Below are positions 36,651 to 50,183 of a stretch of 64,000 nucleotides of DNA, piece by piece; within the stretch, counting starts at the first letter, position 1; every line of letters begins with the position of its first letter. Origin of the DNA: Acanthopleura granulata. Taxonomy: Eukaryota; Mollusca; Polyplacophora; Chitonida; Chitonidae. The position numbers and the translations under genes were made by a program. Under the pieces are notes generated by a model, which had not been told where the DNA came from, searched no databases, and saw nothing but the letters and a program-made list of their open reading frames with translations. The stretch covers positions 36,697,011-36,761,010 of the forward strand of contig JABBOT010000001.1 in NCBI GenBank assembly GCA_016165875.1. Reading direction: 5' to 3'.

Positions 36651-39424
36651 ACAGAACTACGTAAAGACATATAGTGTTGCGTGCTGTCATGTCGTGTATG
36701 CACTTTACTTTGGAGTTGCCCGGTTTCCTCCCATCTAGAGTGCGACGTAAAACACAGACCAGGAGTAGATGTAACTGCAGTTCAAAACTGTAACTTTACT
36801 ATTATAATAAGCTGACATTTTCTCGCATTCAGCGAAGTAATCGTTTAAAAGTGATTGGTTTATGATATTTATATTCGCATTTGTTTCAAACATTAACAAT
36901 ACATGTATACGCTGAAAAAACACACAGACGTGCACAGCTGTAATTCCAGTTGCTAGTTCCACTTCTTTCCATTGAATGTTTGAGGGTGTATGCCATTATC
37001 TACCTCGGCAGTAAAAGGCCGAGTACATGGTAGATGTGTTGGAATTCAGTATGTCGACGTTTGAGCAGTAACAACTAAATATAATGTTTGTATTTGATTG
37101 CCGGGATATTGGTTCAGAAATGACTGAAGAAACTTTACTACGTGCACGATATGCAGGTATGTGCAAATGTAGGATTGGTCGACCCTTCCCACATTTAGTC
37201 AAAATGCGTCCAAACACATGGAACACCCCCTTGAATACGAGACAGACCCTGCAGACACAATAGCTGTGAACACACTACCGAGCTGATCGAGTTCACCCAA
37301 GACACAGTGGAAACGGCTTGTGGATTGAGAACACTTCGTTACAGTATATTCCAACATGATGTCTCTTTGTAAGATATACCGTCTGTCTACGTTATATGCA
37401 GACCGTTGCATAATCCATTTAACCGGTAAAATTTGTTGATAGCCAATGCAGTGGCCAGCATCACCAGGCAACACGTTGGTAGCATATGAACGTTCTGTAT
37501 AGTCAAAAGGCCCCGTCATGAAATTCCCGAAATTATGTAGAAAGCGACCTTAAACCCCGTTTAAGCAAGCACCATCGGTATGATCCGAAGCTCTCGGTAT
37601 AAACTTTCAGATATTTCTAGAAAAGAAAAAAATATCGAATCGCATTGCTTTTATGGATTGTGCAGTTTAATACCGAGCCAATGAATCCTGTAAGCATGGC
37701 TTCAGAAATGAAACTTCTATTAAAATTAAATATCATGCATGTACGGAACACTACATGAGCCATTAAAGCTTAATACGGTTAAATGTCTGTATGATCTTAG
37801 TATTTCATTCCCATAGTCAGCTCGCACCTTATACTGATCGTCTTACTTCGACTTTTTTGCCCTTGGTGCCGTTTTAGCCGAGTCAAAAGGCACATGTGAG
37901 CATAAAATATAAGAAATTTGTCCCGTCTGCGGTTTACCAAAGGTGGCCGATATCTTGAAATAACGCCAGTCATATGGACAGGAAACCATAAAAAACGTGA
38001 TCCCAGAGGAGATTCGTATTTTGGCTGGCAGATCCACCTCTGATAACCTATCTATCCCACGACAAATTCACGGCGACCTATGACTGTTTTTATCCTGAAC
38101 GTTTGATGCGAGGGAGAGAAGAACTGTCTGGTATGGATTCGGTGATATGTATACGCCACAGACGCGAGATGGATACATTTTTATGCCTTCAACTTGGACA
38201 CAGTCGGAGGTTGACTGCGTGCAAATCTTTTGTTCCAGAAAGAGCAGCTGTTGTCAGTCGTGGTTATTAATGTGGTGTGTTTTTCAGGTGCAATAACCTG
38301 AAAATGGTATATGCTGAAAGACCATTGTTCTCTTGCAAGCCGTAAGTACCACGTTTTCAGTTTGTCCATAAAACGTCCCCGCAAAGGCCTGAATTATTTA
38401 TGGTTGGAAAGGTTTCCCCATCAACATGCATTTTGGAGACCTGACGTTGTACAAAGCAGTGTATATATGCACGTACATTTTTGTGCTTTTCTGAACAGTT
38501 AGTCCTCGAAATATTAAATATTTGAACGCTCTGTTCTTAAAACCCTAAAAGTATATTTGTGAATCGCCGTTTTGCTGAATGAAGGCCAAGGAGTATTAAA
38601 TTTCCCAAGAGTTGACCTACTCTTAATACGTAGCTTCAGAAAGTAGTAACACTACTTGTGCGAGTCCTTCAACCAATGGCGTTTCGACAGATATAAACTC
38701 ACCTGCAAAACGAGCTCAAATTCGCAATAACTGGTACATCGCGCAAGAAGTAGATATCGATCTGGCACCTCGTTGAGTGAATAGCCTGATATATTAAAAG
38801 ATGACATGTCAAAACCTTGCCGCACGGACGGACCGATAAGCAGACAATAATGGTAAAAAACAAGTAGAACAGGATTTAGTCTGAGAGAATAAAATCTTCG
38901 TAAACTATCTCAGTATAAATTCGGATGGTATACTAGAAGCTCTTCATAACAAGTGAGTGTCAAGAGAGCGGAAAGTCCTGTTGTACATGTCGGGATTGTC
39001 ATTTCTTGTAGCACAAGCCTGGCGTCAGTTAGACGACTGAAACACATCTGAATGAATAATGCACATCATTGAGATTCCGCGCTCAGCGGCCGACAATCTG
39101 GAATGGGACACTTTGGCAGCGTTTACAATCAGGCAGGACTTGTAATACCTAACAGGCCGTACAGAACTGAATTTGTATATGTACCGGCGGAATACAATAG
39201 TCATGATTATGTTCTGTACGAAGCTTTAAATAGCCAGATTCATCTTTGCAGCATCAATTTCGGTATCATTACAAGTAAGAAATATTAAGTTTGAGCCGTT
39301 TACGAAGAGGGTGTAACGCTAGTTACTACCACGGCGACGTAACTACAGCATGTCTCGTCATGACAGTTACATTTGACATAACTTACACCCTGTTTGTAAA
39401 ACCTCCCAAAGGGAGACAGAATTG

Positions 39425-39510
39425 CCAGGGTCCCATTTCATGAAACAATCGCAATTTGCGCCTGGTGTATCTCCCATGACAACAGATCATGAAAAGATAC
39501 ACGTTGGAAA
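39425..39510. mobile_element. Relic of the 'tttcatgaa' TIR element family, copy 3
   Basis: 'agggtcccatttcatgaaac' followed by 'gcgcctggtgtatctcccat' and 'gacaac' is the better preserved counterpart of 11201-11290. Confidence 0.4.
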
Positions 39511-40254
39511 ATGCGCATGAGGTAGACCTAGTTATGTAAAAGCTTTGTGAAAGCTTCAGGTGAGGAGCGGCCATGCGCTAGATACTGTATAACGCCTGAA
39601 ATACCTGTTGAGATATATAAGGTAAAGTCGGCTTTGTGAGGTAAAGTCTCGAAACTTCTGCCTTTTCTGCCCTGGTTTGGCCATGAGATCAAATGCACTA
39701 ACTGTGTAAATAGTTCTCTCTGTGCTTTTCTCGAAAAGGCGGTAATAAAGTAACCATGTGTATTGTTTATCGCATTACTCTTACACTTCATGCTATCTCG
39801 CATGAAGACAATAATATGTAATAGAGATTGAGAGTCTTTTCCAAAGTTCCTCCGGAACGACTGATCCATTTCATCTGAGCTCTATTCACCAAATGTCATT
39901 ATTTTGTAAACGAGCTTCCCCTTTAAGAAAAAATAAACCATTTGTCTTGAAAAGTTATGAAAATTTGAGAAATGCTGTCCATATAATAGGACGTCTATAG
40001 CGAAATCGATTACCAATATCTGTATACACAGACTTGTGGCAACCGTTGCTTTTATAGCTTTTGCTCTCTTTGCCTGTTTTTGTCTTTGGAATGACGCCAT
40101 TTTCATCAGCTGGTTATCTGTCTCATCGGGGCTGGTCCTGTCTTGCGTGGGTATACGCACGTTGTTCATCAGTCTGATCAGAGTTGTCCAATCTTACCCA
40201 ACAGACGATGGAAATAAGCGTCCTTGAGTCCAGCAGTTGAGCGACAAGAACGCT

Positions 40255-40925
40255 GATCGCCTTAGCAACTGAATCACGTTTCTCATCGGTACTGAAGACA
40301 CATGGCGATGGTAAACTTTTATTCTCGCTCGATATATCTCGCCCCTATGTCCTGCGAACGACTCACGTTTATGGCGACACATGGTTAAGAGCGTCATGTT
40401 CATCTACCACTCCCTACGCCCCACAAACCGGTTCACATGCAAAAAAGGAGGAAAAATCTAACCGACCAAAGGAAAACTGCAGAAGCTGAACTGTGCAAGA
40501 GGCATATTCCCTTTCCGTTTTAGTGAGTCCATTACTCACATTAGCACGTATAGTGTTTGGCCAGTGGCCTTGCATTAATTTTCGGCTGACAAGTATTTGC
40601 AAGTGAGCGACTCCTTACACGGGAAGTTTAGCATATACATGAGTGCTTTTGTTTCTCGCGTTTGGCTAATTTCTGTCTGTATCGGAGACGCTTTGATTCC
40701 GGGGTCGTTTTGATGAGGAAATTTTAACTCAATGGTGACCAATAGTGCTTCCGATTCTGGAAAAGCCTTTGTGGACGAGAGTAATCCAATTTGGAGGTAT
40801 CTGGGGATAAACGGTTTAAAGCCCCATGGACATACGCTACTTGCTTGGTAGTTCAAGTTTTTGCCGCTTTACACTTGAAATGCTTTGAACAAAACTAAAC
40901 GGGAAATCAAATAAACAAGAGAACA
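40255..40925. other. Most conserved block of the unit, copy 3
   Basis: This is the counterpart of 12040-12720 and 26870-27540. The minus-strand frame at 40575-40856 is open, but its differences from copy 2 are mostly amino-acid changing. Confidence 0.5.
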
Positions 40926-42309
40926 ATCAATTATTACTCAGTCCGTTTTTAATTTCTTGTTTTAGGATGCGTCATGCATATTTTGAGCTTTTGGTGGACT
41001 TCTCTTCAGAGCGGGTGACAAAAATAAATAATTTCCTGCATGGTGTCTGCTTCATCTGCGTGCTCATTTATTGCCATATTTGGTAGTTTAAATTTGATTG
41101 ATGTTCTAATAACACTCCATAGTAATTTTTTTCATTTTTGTTGTTCCCAGACGTACGGAGGTATTTGGGCTGTTCTTCATGTGTTTTATCTATTTTATTA
41201 TTACTATCACTTTCGTTTCTATAATACACGCATAAGTCGGTGATATCTGGCTTTCGTCTAGCGAAGTTCCTTCAACATGACGCGGTGTCAAGAGACTAAC
41301 TGATTTTACACGACGGCATACATTTTTCCTCCTCCTTATCTGTGGAGGGACAAGCATCACAGATCACGTAATCGCCTAATAGCTCATATCCAAGCATAAT
41401 GGAATATGTTAAGATTATTATGCATGCATGATCGGTCAACTGACGGCATAATGTATATCCTATGCATAAACATAAATCATTAACTTATTTCTAGGCTTGA
41501 TAGACAATTGACCTAAGCGGACACAGACAGGTAGCGTTTGGGTCCGTACTCCATTGTCCAACCAGAACTGGTGGAGTTTCAAGAATAGTGTCCGTATAGT
41601 ATCATGGGTGATTCTGTGGTAACGTTGTTTCTCTATACTCATCCTGTATAAGTAAGTATAGTTAGTGACAGACTGAGCTATTTTGTACTCCATGATTTCT
41701 AAACCACGTCATTTATACAGGCCAATGTATGGTCAAGGCTTTTCCCGATAAATGATGACAGCCTCACCACGCTTCGTTACACGGGAGATTTCATGACATG
41801 TCTGACGCGTATTCTCATTTTGCGCTATAATGGCGCTGTGTCGTTGAACGTGGATTAGGTCGCATCGGATCGGAATTGGAGCAGACATTCCGACGGTCAA
41901 GAATTGGTAACCATGGAGAATAACCATAACCCCTTATCTTAGATTCTCAAGAAGGCCAGATATGTCTAACTGTAATCGACTTTGATTACACAGTCTGAAC
42001 AAACGCCTTTCCCACAACGTCAATCAAGGAGGTCATATAACGAGGTACGGATGTAGAATTAATATCATCCAGCAGACCTGGTCTCATCTCGCTGACTTGG
42101 TATCACCAGTCTGACAAATCAGTCTGGTACTAATTGTCATATTACCATCAAAACACCTGAGGAACCTTTATTGATATGCTGGCGGACTATAACAGTGTCT
42201 TGTTTATTGCTGATTGATTTCTTTAAGGGCAGCGATTAAGACTGATATATTGAATAATATGCAGGCTCTCTTGATAAGGAGCGTGCCCAGTCAAGAGTAG
42301 CCTGAATGG

Positions 42310-43450
42310 GAAGTAGCTTGAGTCAGAACTAGTTTACTTGGGTCGGAGTAGCTTACCTGGGGCTAAAGTAGCTTACCTCTGAGAGAAATTACATGTAGCT
42401 TACTTTCATTACGAGGTTACATTCATCAGAACGACACTTCCTGGTCCATGACTAAATTATCTGGTTCAGGGCTAGCTTACATGGTCAGGACAAACTTACC
42501 TGGGTCAAGACTAATTTACCTGAGTCAGGGCTAACTTACCTGGGTCAGTACTGGCTCACCTGGGTCAGGATTACCTGTAGCTTACCTTCAGTACTAGGTT
42601 ACATTTGTCAGGACCAGGCTACCTGATCCATGACTAACTTACCTGGCTCAGGACTAACTTATCTGGGTCAAGTCCAGCTCAACTGGGTCAGGACAAACTT
42701 ACCTGAGTCAGTATTTACTTACCTGTATCAGGACTAGCTTATCTTTGTCAGTACTCGCTTACCTGGGTCAGGATTAGTTACCTTGGTCAAGAGTAACTCA
42801 CCTGGATCAGGACTAGTTATGTTGGTCAGGACTAACTTACCAGTATCAGGACCACCTTACCTGGGTCAGAACTAACTTACCTGGGTCTGTACTAGCTTAC
42901 CTGACTTTGGACCAGCTTACCTGACATGGTTTCCTTGATCAGGAGTAACTTAGCTGGATCAGGACTAGTTACTTTGGTGAGGATTAACTTACCTGGGTCA
43001 GGACCACCTTACCTGGATCAGGACCAGCTTACCTGGATGAGATCCACCTTACCTTGGTCAAGACTACCTTAACTGGGTCAATATTAGCTTACCTGGGTTA
43101 GTACAAGCCTATCTGGGACAGGACCGGCTTATCTGACTCAGTTCTATCTTACACGATGGTTAAGGCCTAGCTTGCGTAGGTCCGGAATAGAATACCTGGG
43201 ACCGTTCTAATTTACCTGGGTCTTTCCTAACCTACTTGGGCCAGTACTAGCTTACCTGACTTAATTCTAACTTACATGGGTAAGGGCTAGCTTGCCTGGG
43301 TCCGGGATAACGTACCAGGGACCTTACCTGGGTTAGGGGTATAACTTACCTGGTTCCGGTCTCACCTTAACAATGTCAGCACTGGCTTATCAGGGTCAGG
43401 ACCAGCGTACCAGGGTCAGCACTAGCCTTCCTGCAGCAAGACCAGCTTTT
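42310..43450. repeat. 20-bp minisatellite, copy 3
   Basis: Same unit family as the other two arrays but with a different set of variants and more small indels. 'gactcagttct', which ends the arrays of copies 1 and 2, occurs here at 43135-43145, yet the minisatellite continues about 300 bp beyond it. Copy 3 thus shows the arrangement expected where the next unit was never joined on, and places the duplication breakpoint within the minisatellite. Confidence 0.88.
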
Positions 43451-44148
43451 AGGATTGTGTCTTGACCAATATGTTACATTCTTTATGCATCATTTTGTTT
43501 TATCCCGCTCCTCCGAGCGTGCCCATGCAGTGTAGCAGATATTGTCAGCAACAGTAAGTAGAAATCGGTTACTCAAAAACCTGATGTGTAAAAATATCAA
43601 ATGCCTCGTTTTTCAAAAATTAGCTCTCCTCCATAAATCATTTGTCGCATTGTTTAGGTTTAAATGTTTTCTTGTTTTTTGTTGTTGTTGTTTTTGTTTG
43701 TTTCGAGTTTTTTTAATAATTGTTGTATTCCTCCAATCTGTTCCGACGCACTTGAAAAGATAAGATTGCTTAGTATAGCTTGAAGCACAGATTAAAATTT
43801 GAGATTAAAGAGTTTTTCATAAGATAGAATTATGTAATCGTTGAGAGCCTTACGCTCATTCAGACTCACTGAGTTGTTACAATCGGATAAACTCGTAGAG
43901 CCTCTGCCATTGTTTCAGCGCTGACGAAGCTGCAAGCGCATCAAACTCGTTTAGCCTTAGTCATTTGCTATAAACCAAGACGAAGATCTGATCTGATTTC
44001 CTGAGTGAATGCCACTCCACACATTTGCAACTGTCAGGCGATTTCGAAATCCATTGAAATTCCCATTTGGTTTGCGATGCTGGAAAAAAACCTAACTCTC
44101 AAAAAAGTGTTCGTATCGAATAGAGCGATAAGAATCCTGTCAATGTGT
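43451..44148. other. Intergenic, right flank of the array
   Basis: Unrelated to the tandem unit. It contains T-rich simple sequence near 43670-43715. Short open frames here show no recognisable family. Confidence 0.5.
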
Positions 44149-44253
44149 GAAGCCATTCGATCTTTCACAACATACTGCATACTGAAGCCATTCTATCTTT
44201 AACAACATACTGCATACTGAAGCCATTCGATCTTTAACAACATACTGCATACT
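44149..44253 (+). repeat. Tandem repeat, 3 x 35 bp
   Basis: Three near-identical units starting 'gaagccattcgatctttaac' at 44149, 44184 and 44219. No further copies were seen in the window. Confidence 0.9.
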
Positions 44254-44311
44254 GTGAAAATGTGAAGTAAACTCACGAAACAATGAGCTGTAGATCGGCG
44301 ATTGAATTTTT

Positions 44312-44326
44312 GGGGGGGAGGGGGGG
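44312..44326 (+). other. G-rich run, possible quadruplex
   Basis: GGGGGGGAGGGGGGG can be split into four G-triplets on the plus strand. There is no gene nearby to give it meaning. Confidence 0.5.
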
Positions 44327-44684
44327 CTCAGAGGTCACATGACAACGTACACGAAATCGGAGTGTTGTCTACTACAGATGCATGAATGCTAGATGAGAGG
44401 ACAAGCTGTGAAGGCGGATGTGTTGTGGGCTGACTGAATTCGCCAAATAACCGGGACGAATGAGTTGCTTTAGAATGGATCATCAAATTCCACAGGGGCT
44501 TTCCAATCGCATTGCAAAGCGTCTCATGCACATATCTCCCCTTGCCTCGTGGCCAAACGAGATTCAGTTATGTAAGACGACCCTGTAAATCAGTACGTTG
44601 GGTTGTGGCATTACGCGCAGTAAGACGTTTGTCAGATAAAGGCTATAATGGCTCGCGTGTTAAAAGATGTCAGTCGTCTAAGGA

Positions 44685-44733
44685 ACTTTTCTTGAACTCG
44701 GTGTAAAACCCGAATCAAAGAAATAAATAAATG
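44685..44733 (+). mobile_element. SINE tail fragment
   Basis: 'ttcttgaactcggtgtaaaa' followed by 'cccgaatcaaagaaataaat' matches the SINE tail with several changes. The sequence before it does not match the main family well and may be a different SINE head. Confidence 0.45.
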
Positions 44734-44831
44734 GATTCGCTCTAGATAAGCAACAGCCTATGGCCAATGACACCACAGGCTCAAATCCAGCTCTGGCTGA
44801 ATGCTTCGGCTGTGCTTTTAAGTCAGGATGT

Positions 44832-45083
44832 GGGGGCCTACGTGGCCGAGGGAAGGGGGTAGGGAGGAGTTAGCGCGCTATAGTGCAGCGTAATGACCCA
44901 GGTGGCTCTCACAAAGGCTATCGTTGTGTGAATTCAAGCCCAGCTGACACAGACCTCCTCTCCTGTCGTAGGCCTACATGTACGTGGCGAGGTCGGCGAG
45001 CTACCTGCGAATCGACGTGCGTGATTTCCTCCCACCATAATGCTGGTCTCCGTCGTATAAGTCAAATGTTGTCAGGTAGCTAT
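44832..45083 (+). mobile_element. SINE, diverged, near full length
   Basis: It begins 'gggggcctacgtggccgag' (A-box position). It continues 'gttagcgcgctatagtgcag', 'gtgaattcaagcccagctga' (B-box position) and 'ccataatgctggtctccgtc', and fades after 'aagtcaaatgttgtcagg'. An inserted 'gaagggggtaggga' interrupts the head. The A-rich tail is lost. Confidence 0.75.
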
Positions 45084-46169
45084 AAAGTGGTATCCAAGAT
45101 ATCCTACACCCATTTAACAGACTATCGTATAGATTCTATCTGAAAACTTTTGCTTACATTTTTCTTTCGCATGCGCAAAATCAAGTTTGCTTATTCAACT
45201 CATCATATATACTTGTGATAGGTTGGGTAGAGGAAAATTCATCAAGACCCTCCTATCTCCTGAAGTACAAGGCACTTTGTTATTTGGACGCTTTCATAGT
45301 TAGAGGAGATATCAAAATAACAGCTCAACAAGACGTTAAAACAATGACAAGTGCTTTCTACACTGCATGGCAGAGAGAGTATATCGCATACCATCTCAGT
45401 ATTGTCAGAAATGGATAAGAGCCCTCTCATATACCAAAAAATCGAGTTACTGTATAACAAGATATCCTCAACATCAGATACATATTTATTTCTCTACCGT
45501 CACTCGTTTTGACTGTGATGAAAAACCCTACAGAGCTCTTGATAATAAGCTCACATTTTAAGGTAAACATTGAAGTTAATATCTACATACCCTCTAGACA
45601 GAAGCATCAACAGATGCCAAGTACGTGGAAGCTTAACCTTTTGTTCCCGGTGCAGTTATTTCCCCTGTATTTTAAACAAAGTTACTTGTGTAGTTTTTAC
45701 TACATGTGACATATTCTGGTGTATACAAGGCGCGATGTGGCTTGTTCAATTCATTGCATGTCTTTTTCCAGTTGCGTGTACGAAGCAAATTTAAGGCAGA
45801 CTGGGAGAAAGAGATATGAATACGATGTAAAGCTAGGAAACATTCTCCATGAACCCAGAACAAACTCGTTTTTTTATGCAGTTATGGATAGATCGATCGA
45901 TTGAATGATTGATCAATTGATTTATCGCTTGTTTTGTGTTAACGCTTTACCCTAAAAGATTTAAATGATAAGAAGGCGGTCTATGTTGGAAATAAACAAG
46001 GTACCCATGGCTATTAAGTGTGTTTGCCATATTGGTGAATTGCAAGTAATCTTTAAATGAACTTTTCACGTAAGACAATCCAGGTGCATGGGCCTCAACG
46101 AGCGCTGTGCACCGGCTACTGTCACCAAGTGCCCACGTAACATTTAAGGCAGTGGAACCTCAAACATGT
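45084..46169. other. Intergenic, nothing recognised
   Basis: Several overlapping short frames (for example 45215-45418) resemble nothing I know and lack clear splice signals. The stretch around 45885-45930 is a degenerate 'gattgatcgatt' run. Confidence 0.4.
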
Positions 46170-46335
46170 CCTGACTTTGCCTGGGATTGAACCAACCCCC
46201 TTGCATGGTACCTCACAAATATTCTGGTCAAAGGTCGATCGCGGGCACCCCGGTTTACTCCAACCACCCGGTCATCTCCAGTCACAAACCTGACCACCAT
46301 CGTAAAAAAATGAAAAATTCTTGAGTTCAGCAGCG
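46170..46335 (+). mobile_element. Heavily diverged SINE-like sequence
   Basis: 'ccccggtttactccaaccac', 'tgaccaccatcgta' and 'tgaaaaattcttgagttcag' line up in order with the SINE 3' half, but with many changes. It may belong to a sister family. Confidence 0.4.
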
Positions 46336-46985
46336 TACCGGTAACCAGCCAAAGTTGGTTTCGAACTTGAGACCTCACTGATCCAGTGAACGCTGTTTGC
46401 GACCAGAACAACTCTTTAGGCGATGAATTCGGAGATTTCTATCTCGTAAGAAATAACTGACTAGCCAGTGGAACAAATATAATTTGCCCATACTTTGTCA
46501 CAAACGACTGTTTTGCAAAGTGCCGGTACACAGGAAAAGCCTGTGAAAAACACACATATATATGTGGATTGTGATTTAATGGCTATTATTTGCAGCCTTG
46601 ATCTTAAACAGGATTTGCAATTTTCCGTTTATCCCTTGGATTTCTTTTAATCCATGTATGTGAAATGTGTTTGCTCCCCTAAACTGTGGCCAACTCAGTG
46701 AAACTTTCATGTGCATATCGCACGCTAAATCCCCCAAGGAAGGAAAATGTCATCTTGAAAAGTGAATTCAGCTCTTCCAAGGTGGCGTGACAGGAATTGT
46801 CCTGCAGACGGTCAGTGTCGCATGGGAAACATTAAATTACCATCAGACGAACGTAGTGAAACAATTAATTCTTTCGCATGCAGACATTTGTTTTTTTCAA
46901 TCTGATTCAGGGTAGGCCCTGGCTTGGAAGCATTAAGGTGCTGTGAAGCATACACGGACAGATTTATAAGCCACCGTTGAGTAGT

Positions 46986-47243
46986 GGGCTCCGTGGCTGA
47001 GGGAGCGCGCGCTAGTGCTCCCCTGATGCATCTCACCAATGTGATCGCTGTGAGCTCAAGGTCAGCTCATGCTGTCTTCCTCTCCGACCGTTCATGGGAC
47101 ACTTTGCCCGCAACCTGCAGATGGCAGAGTCTTTCTCAGAAGTGCTGCTCGAGTTTTTTCCCATCATAATGCGGCCGCTATCGAATAAGTGAAATATTCT
47201 TGAGTACGGCGTTAAACACCAATTAAATAAATAAATAAAATAA
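46986..47243 (+). mobile_element. SINE, near full length
   Basis: It has the head 'gggctccgtggctgagggag', B-box-like 'gtgagctcaaggtcagctca', body, and tail 'gttaaacaccaattaaataa'. The word 'ataagccac' occurs at about 46970 and again near 47256. These may be the target-site duplication, in which case the element includes a few extra bases at each end. Confidence 0.8.
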
Positions 47244-50183
47244 ATGTAAAAAAAGGAAACAAATAAGCCACTACATGGGATAATGTATGGCATTGTGACT
47301 CTGACGCTCTGGGTGGATTTCAAAGAGGCTTTAAATACTGTTTTCAACATTGTGAGTATTATAAGATTTGAATCTGTTTTAAGAAACCACTCAGTTAAGT
47401 ACCACACTGTGGTCGCTGCTCTGGTGTTGCTCTCAGTGTTGTAGTCTCTAAGTTTGCACGGCTAGAACCAATCCATGTTATCATGTCCACAAACCGGTGG
47501 TTACTGATAATAAAGATAATTACTGGGTTTCAAAGTTCACAGGATCATTTACTAATATCCCTGGAAGTAAAATGGCTCGCAAGGCATCTCCAAAATAGAG
47601 TTTAATTATCGACTGCCAAAGATAAATTATTTCTTAAGGTAACTTTCCTGGGAATATAATAGAAACGCCGAAGGGACCAGCCATGTTCTATTGCGATCGA
47701 CAATAACTTTCGTTACCTGATAACACCACACTGTCTCAACCCTTTGTATCAACCCTGAAAATTGCTGGCAAGAGTACATATTTTTAAGTGTAGGATGTTG
47801 ACCGGTGTTTACTAGTTTAGAGATGTGTGTTAAGTATCGGTTCCGAAAATAGACTGTGTTGGTTTCGTGCTCATACACTCACATAGCCACAATAGTTGTA
47901 CATTTAATGTCATCCTCTGAAATGGGGTATCCAGTGATTCCATTAAAGTATTTTTTCATTAATGCTCTTAAAGTCCATGTTGTATGCCAGACAATTTTCT
48001 GATTTATGATCGCCAAAAGTTACATTTTCAAGTGTAAGAAGTCAAATTTAAGTCCACAGTTCTCCAGCTGCTTTCGCGGCTTCAGCTGTTGAAAGCAAAA
48101 CGAATCGAATTCTTCCAGTGAGTTACGATGACACGGGATTCTGCCTAACTAAATTCCATTTACATGGAAATGTGGAGAAATTGTAAACTATAGGTTATTT
48201 GTACTTATATTTTTCAACTGTACGTATATTTTAATGGCGCTTATTGCTGAACTGGGATAACTCATTTAACACTATGAGAAAGGTTTTGTGTGGTGGGAAT
48301 CTCTAGATATCAGTCTAAAAAACTTGTTCAGTAGTAGTCTTTTTCAGCCGTTGCATATATATATATATATATAACCTCCGTTATACTCCTTTGACTAAAT
48401 TTCTCGTACCGATTAAGGCCCAATAAATGATAGGCCCTTACGATGCCACATGCGTATAAGGCCGTGTAGGAACCAGACAGAACAAAACAGTTCCGTGTTT
48501 AAGAGATCACGAATAAACTTTTCTCAGTTAATGTACAGGAGCTCGATTATCTCTAAAAACTTTTCAAACTTTTACCAAACATCCCACACATGTGATATAT
48601 CATCCTGATCCCATGTATGCATGCATGCAATACTTATCGGTTGGAATGGAAGACTCTATATATCCAATCCATTTGGTGGAGTTGAAGGTGACGCTTACCT
48701 GTATATTCACTAGCCTGGGACACAGACGAAGTAATAAGTGGCGGAAACTCACCAGCCTGTGACAATTATATCCTTACAGTGATGAATAGAAAGTCTGACT
48801 GGAACCCAATGGGTTATATCCACGACACAGAAAGTCTCTTGTGCCCGTCTCGAAGCATTTATCATTTACATTAGATAAAGACTTTTGTGATAATTGATAT
48901 AAATGTGCTTTTTGTTTGAGGCCATTTATTGCTTTCCTTTGTTGAACCTTTAAAGATTGATCTAGAAAGCTGAATGTTTGGCATTAAAGTTCTTTGAAGG
49001 ATAAAACCCAGAACGAGCTAATAAGATTAAAAATGACCAGTGAATTGTCTGGTATAGGATAAATCAATTTAGTGTTGCTTTTTTTTTTTTACGCCAATAA
49101 ATTGGTTTAACTGACATTTTGTTGTACGTGTTATATTTGACATATCCTATAAAGCCTTAGTGTATATGTGCTGTGGAGGTCATCGTGAATTCTGATGGTG
49201 GCCGTATATTTTGAATTATCTGTTGGCTACCTATCGTTTAATGTGCAGCAGTAAAATTTGACCACAACCATAAACATGCATGCGTGAACACGTTATGTTA
49301 AGTTCCCTGTTACACTCACCATACGGAGCATGTGTTCGCTGTCAGCTGCCGGAGGACGTCTTCCTTCAACAGAGAAGAGCGACAAATATAGACAAAAACT
49401 GCTTATGGTCAACCTTTCACGAACCGGCGTTTCCTTTATATTGCTTTTCGCGTAGACAAACAAAAGCATGAAAAATGATGAGCTTCACGAGGAAATTGGA
49501 GACAGGCGGTTACAAGAAAGCTTTAGCCATGCATAGAGCACATTCGGTTTTCCCCAGTCCAATAAGCTTTGTATTTTTTGTAATAAACCATCTCGGTTGT
49601 GTTGACCGCCATGTGTTAAACTTCATCTTCCTACTGTAGTTCTTACACAGCCATATTGCAAAGCATAGAACAAATAAGCGGAGATGTGCACCGTGAGAAA
49701 ATTTAATTTCTTCCCGGTAATATGACATGTATAATAGCTCGGTTATATCCCGAACTTTGAAGCCAGTCATCTGTTTTATGCCCGTTCCAATTCTCTGTCG
49801 CAAGCAAAAATGCTTTACTCAACTGAACTTCTTTTTTAGCAGTTTTAAAGGTCAAACCAACCTACAATGAAACTTGTCCATCTTCACAAGTTACTGAAGC
49901 AATGTGTCCATTGACAGAGGGTTCATGAATTTAAATTCTAGATTCCAGCTTTGTAACTTCAGGTCAGTGTTAACGGTCTCTTTTAGCAACACTAATTAGA
50001 AAAGAACGTCTTTTTTATTGTCGCCAAGAAAATACTCAAAACACATTCATGCTGTCTCTTCAAACCTTCACCACGGTAAATAGGTGTACATGTATATCAC
50101 GTTACTAGCATGCTTGGTGTACATCCGTGTGTTATAAATTAAGGCATCACTCGAGTCTGTGTTTAATACGTGTCTTTTATTTC
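47244..50183. other. Intergenic, nothing recognised
   Basis: About 2.9 kb without a supportable gene. An (AT)n run lies at about 48353-48373 and a 'gcatgcatgc' run at about 48617-48628. Frames at 47627-47878 (-), 49280-49471 (+) and 49510-49803 (-) match no family I recognise. Confidence 0.45.

Larger units (their letters stand above)
30034..43450. repeat. 13.4-kb tandem unit, copy 3
   Basis: The third copy matches copy 1 almost base for base over about 33180-35400 (copy 1: 4900-7100), and matches copy 2 better around 41380-41700 (copy 2: 27980-28310). It carries its own minus-strand SINE at 36364-36639 and lacks the SINE that copies 1 and 2 share at 8291 / 22179. Its right edge is the end of its minisatellite, after which the sequence is unrelated (from about 43450). 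The boundary is therefore the end of the whole array. Confidence 0.85.
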
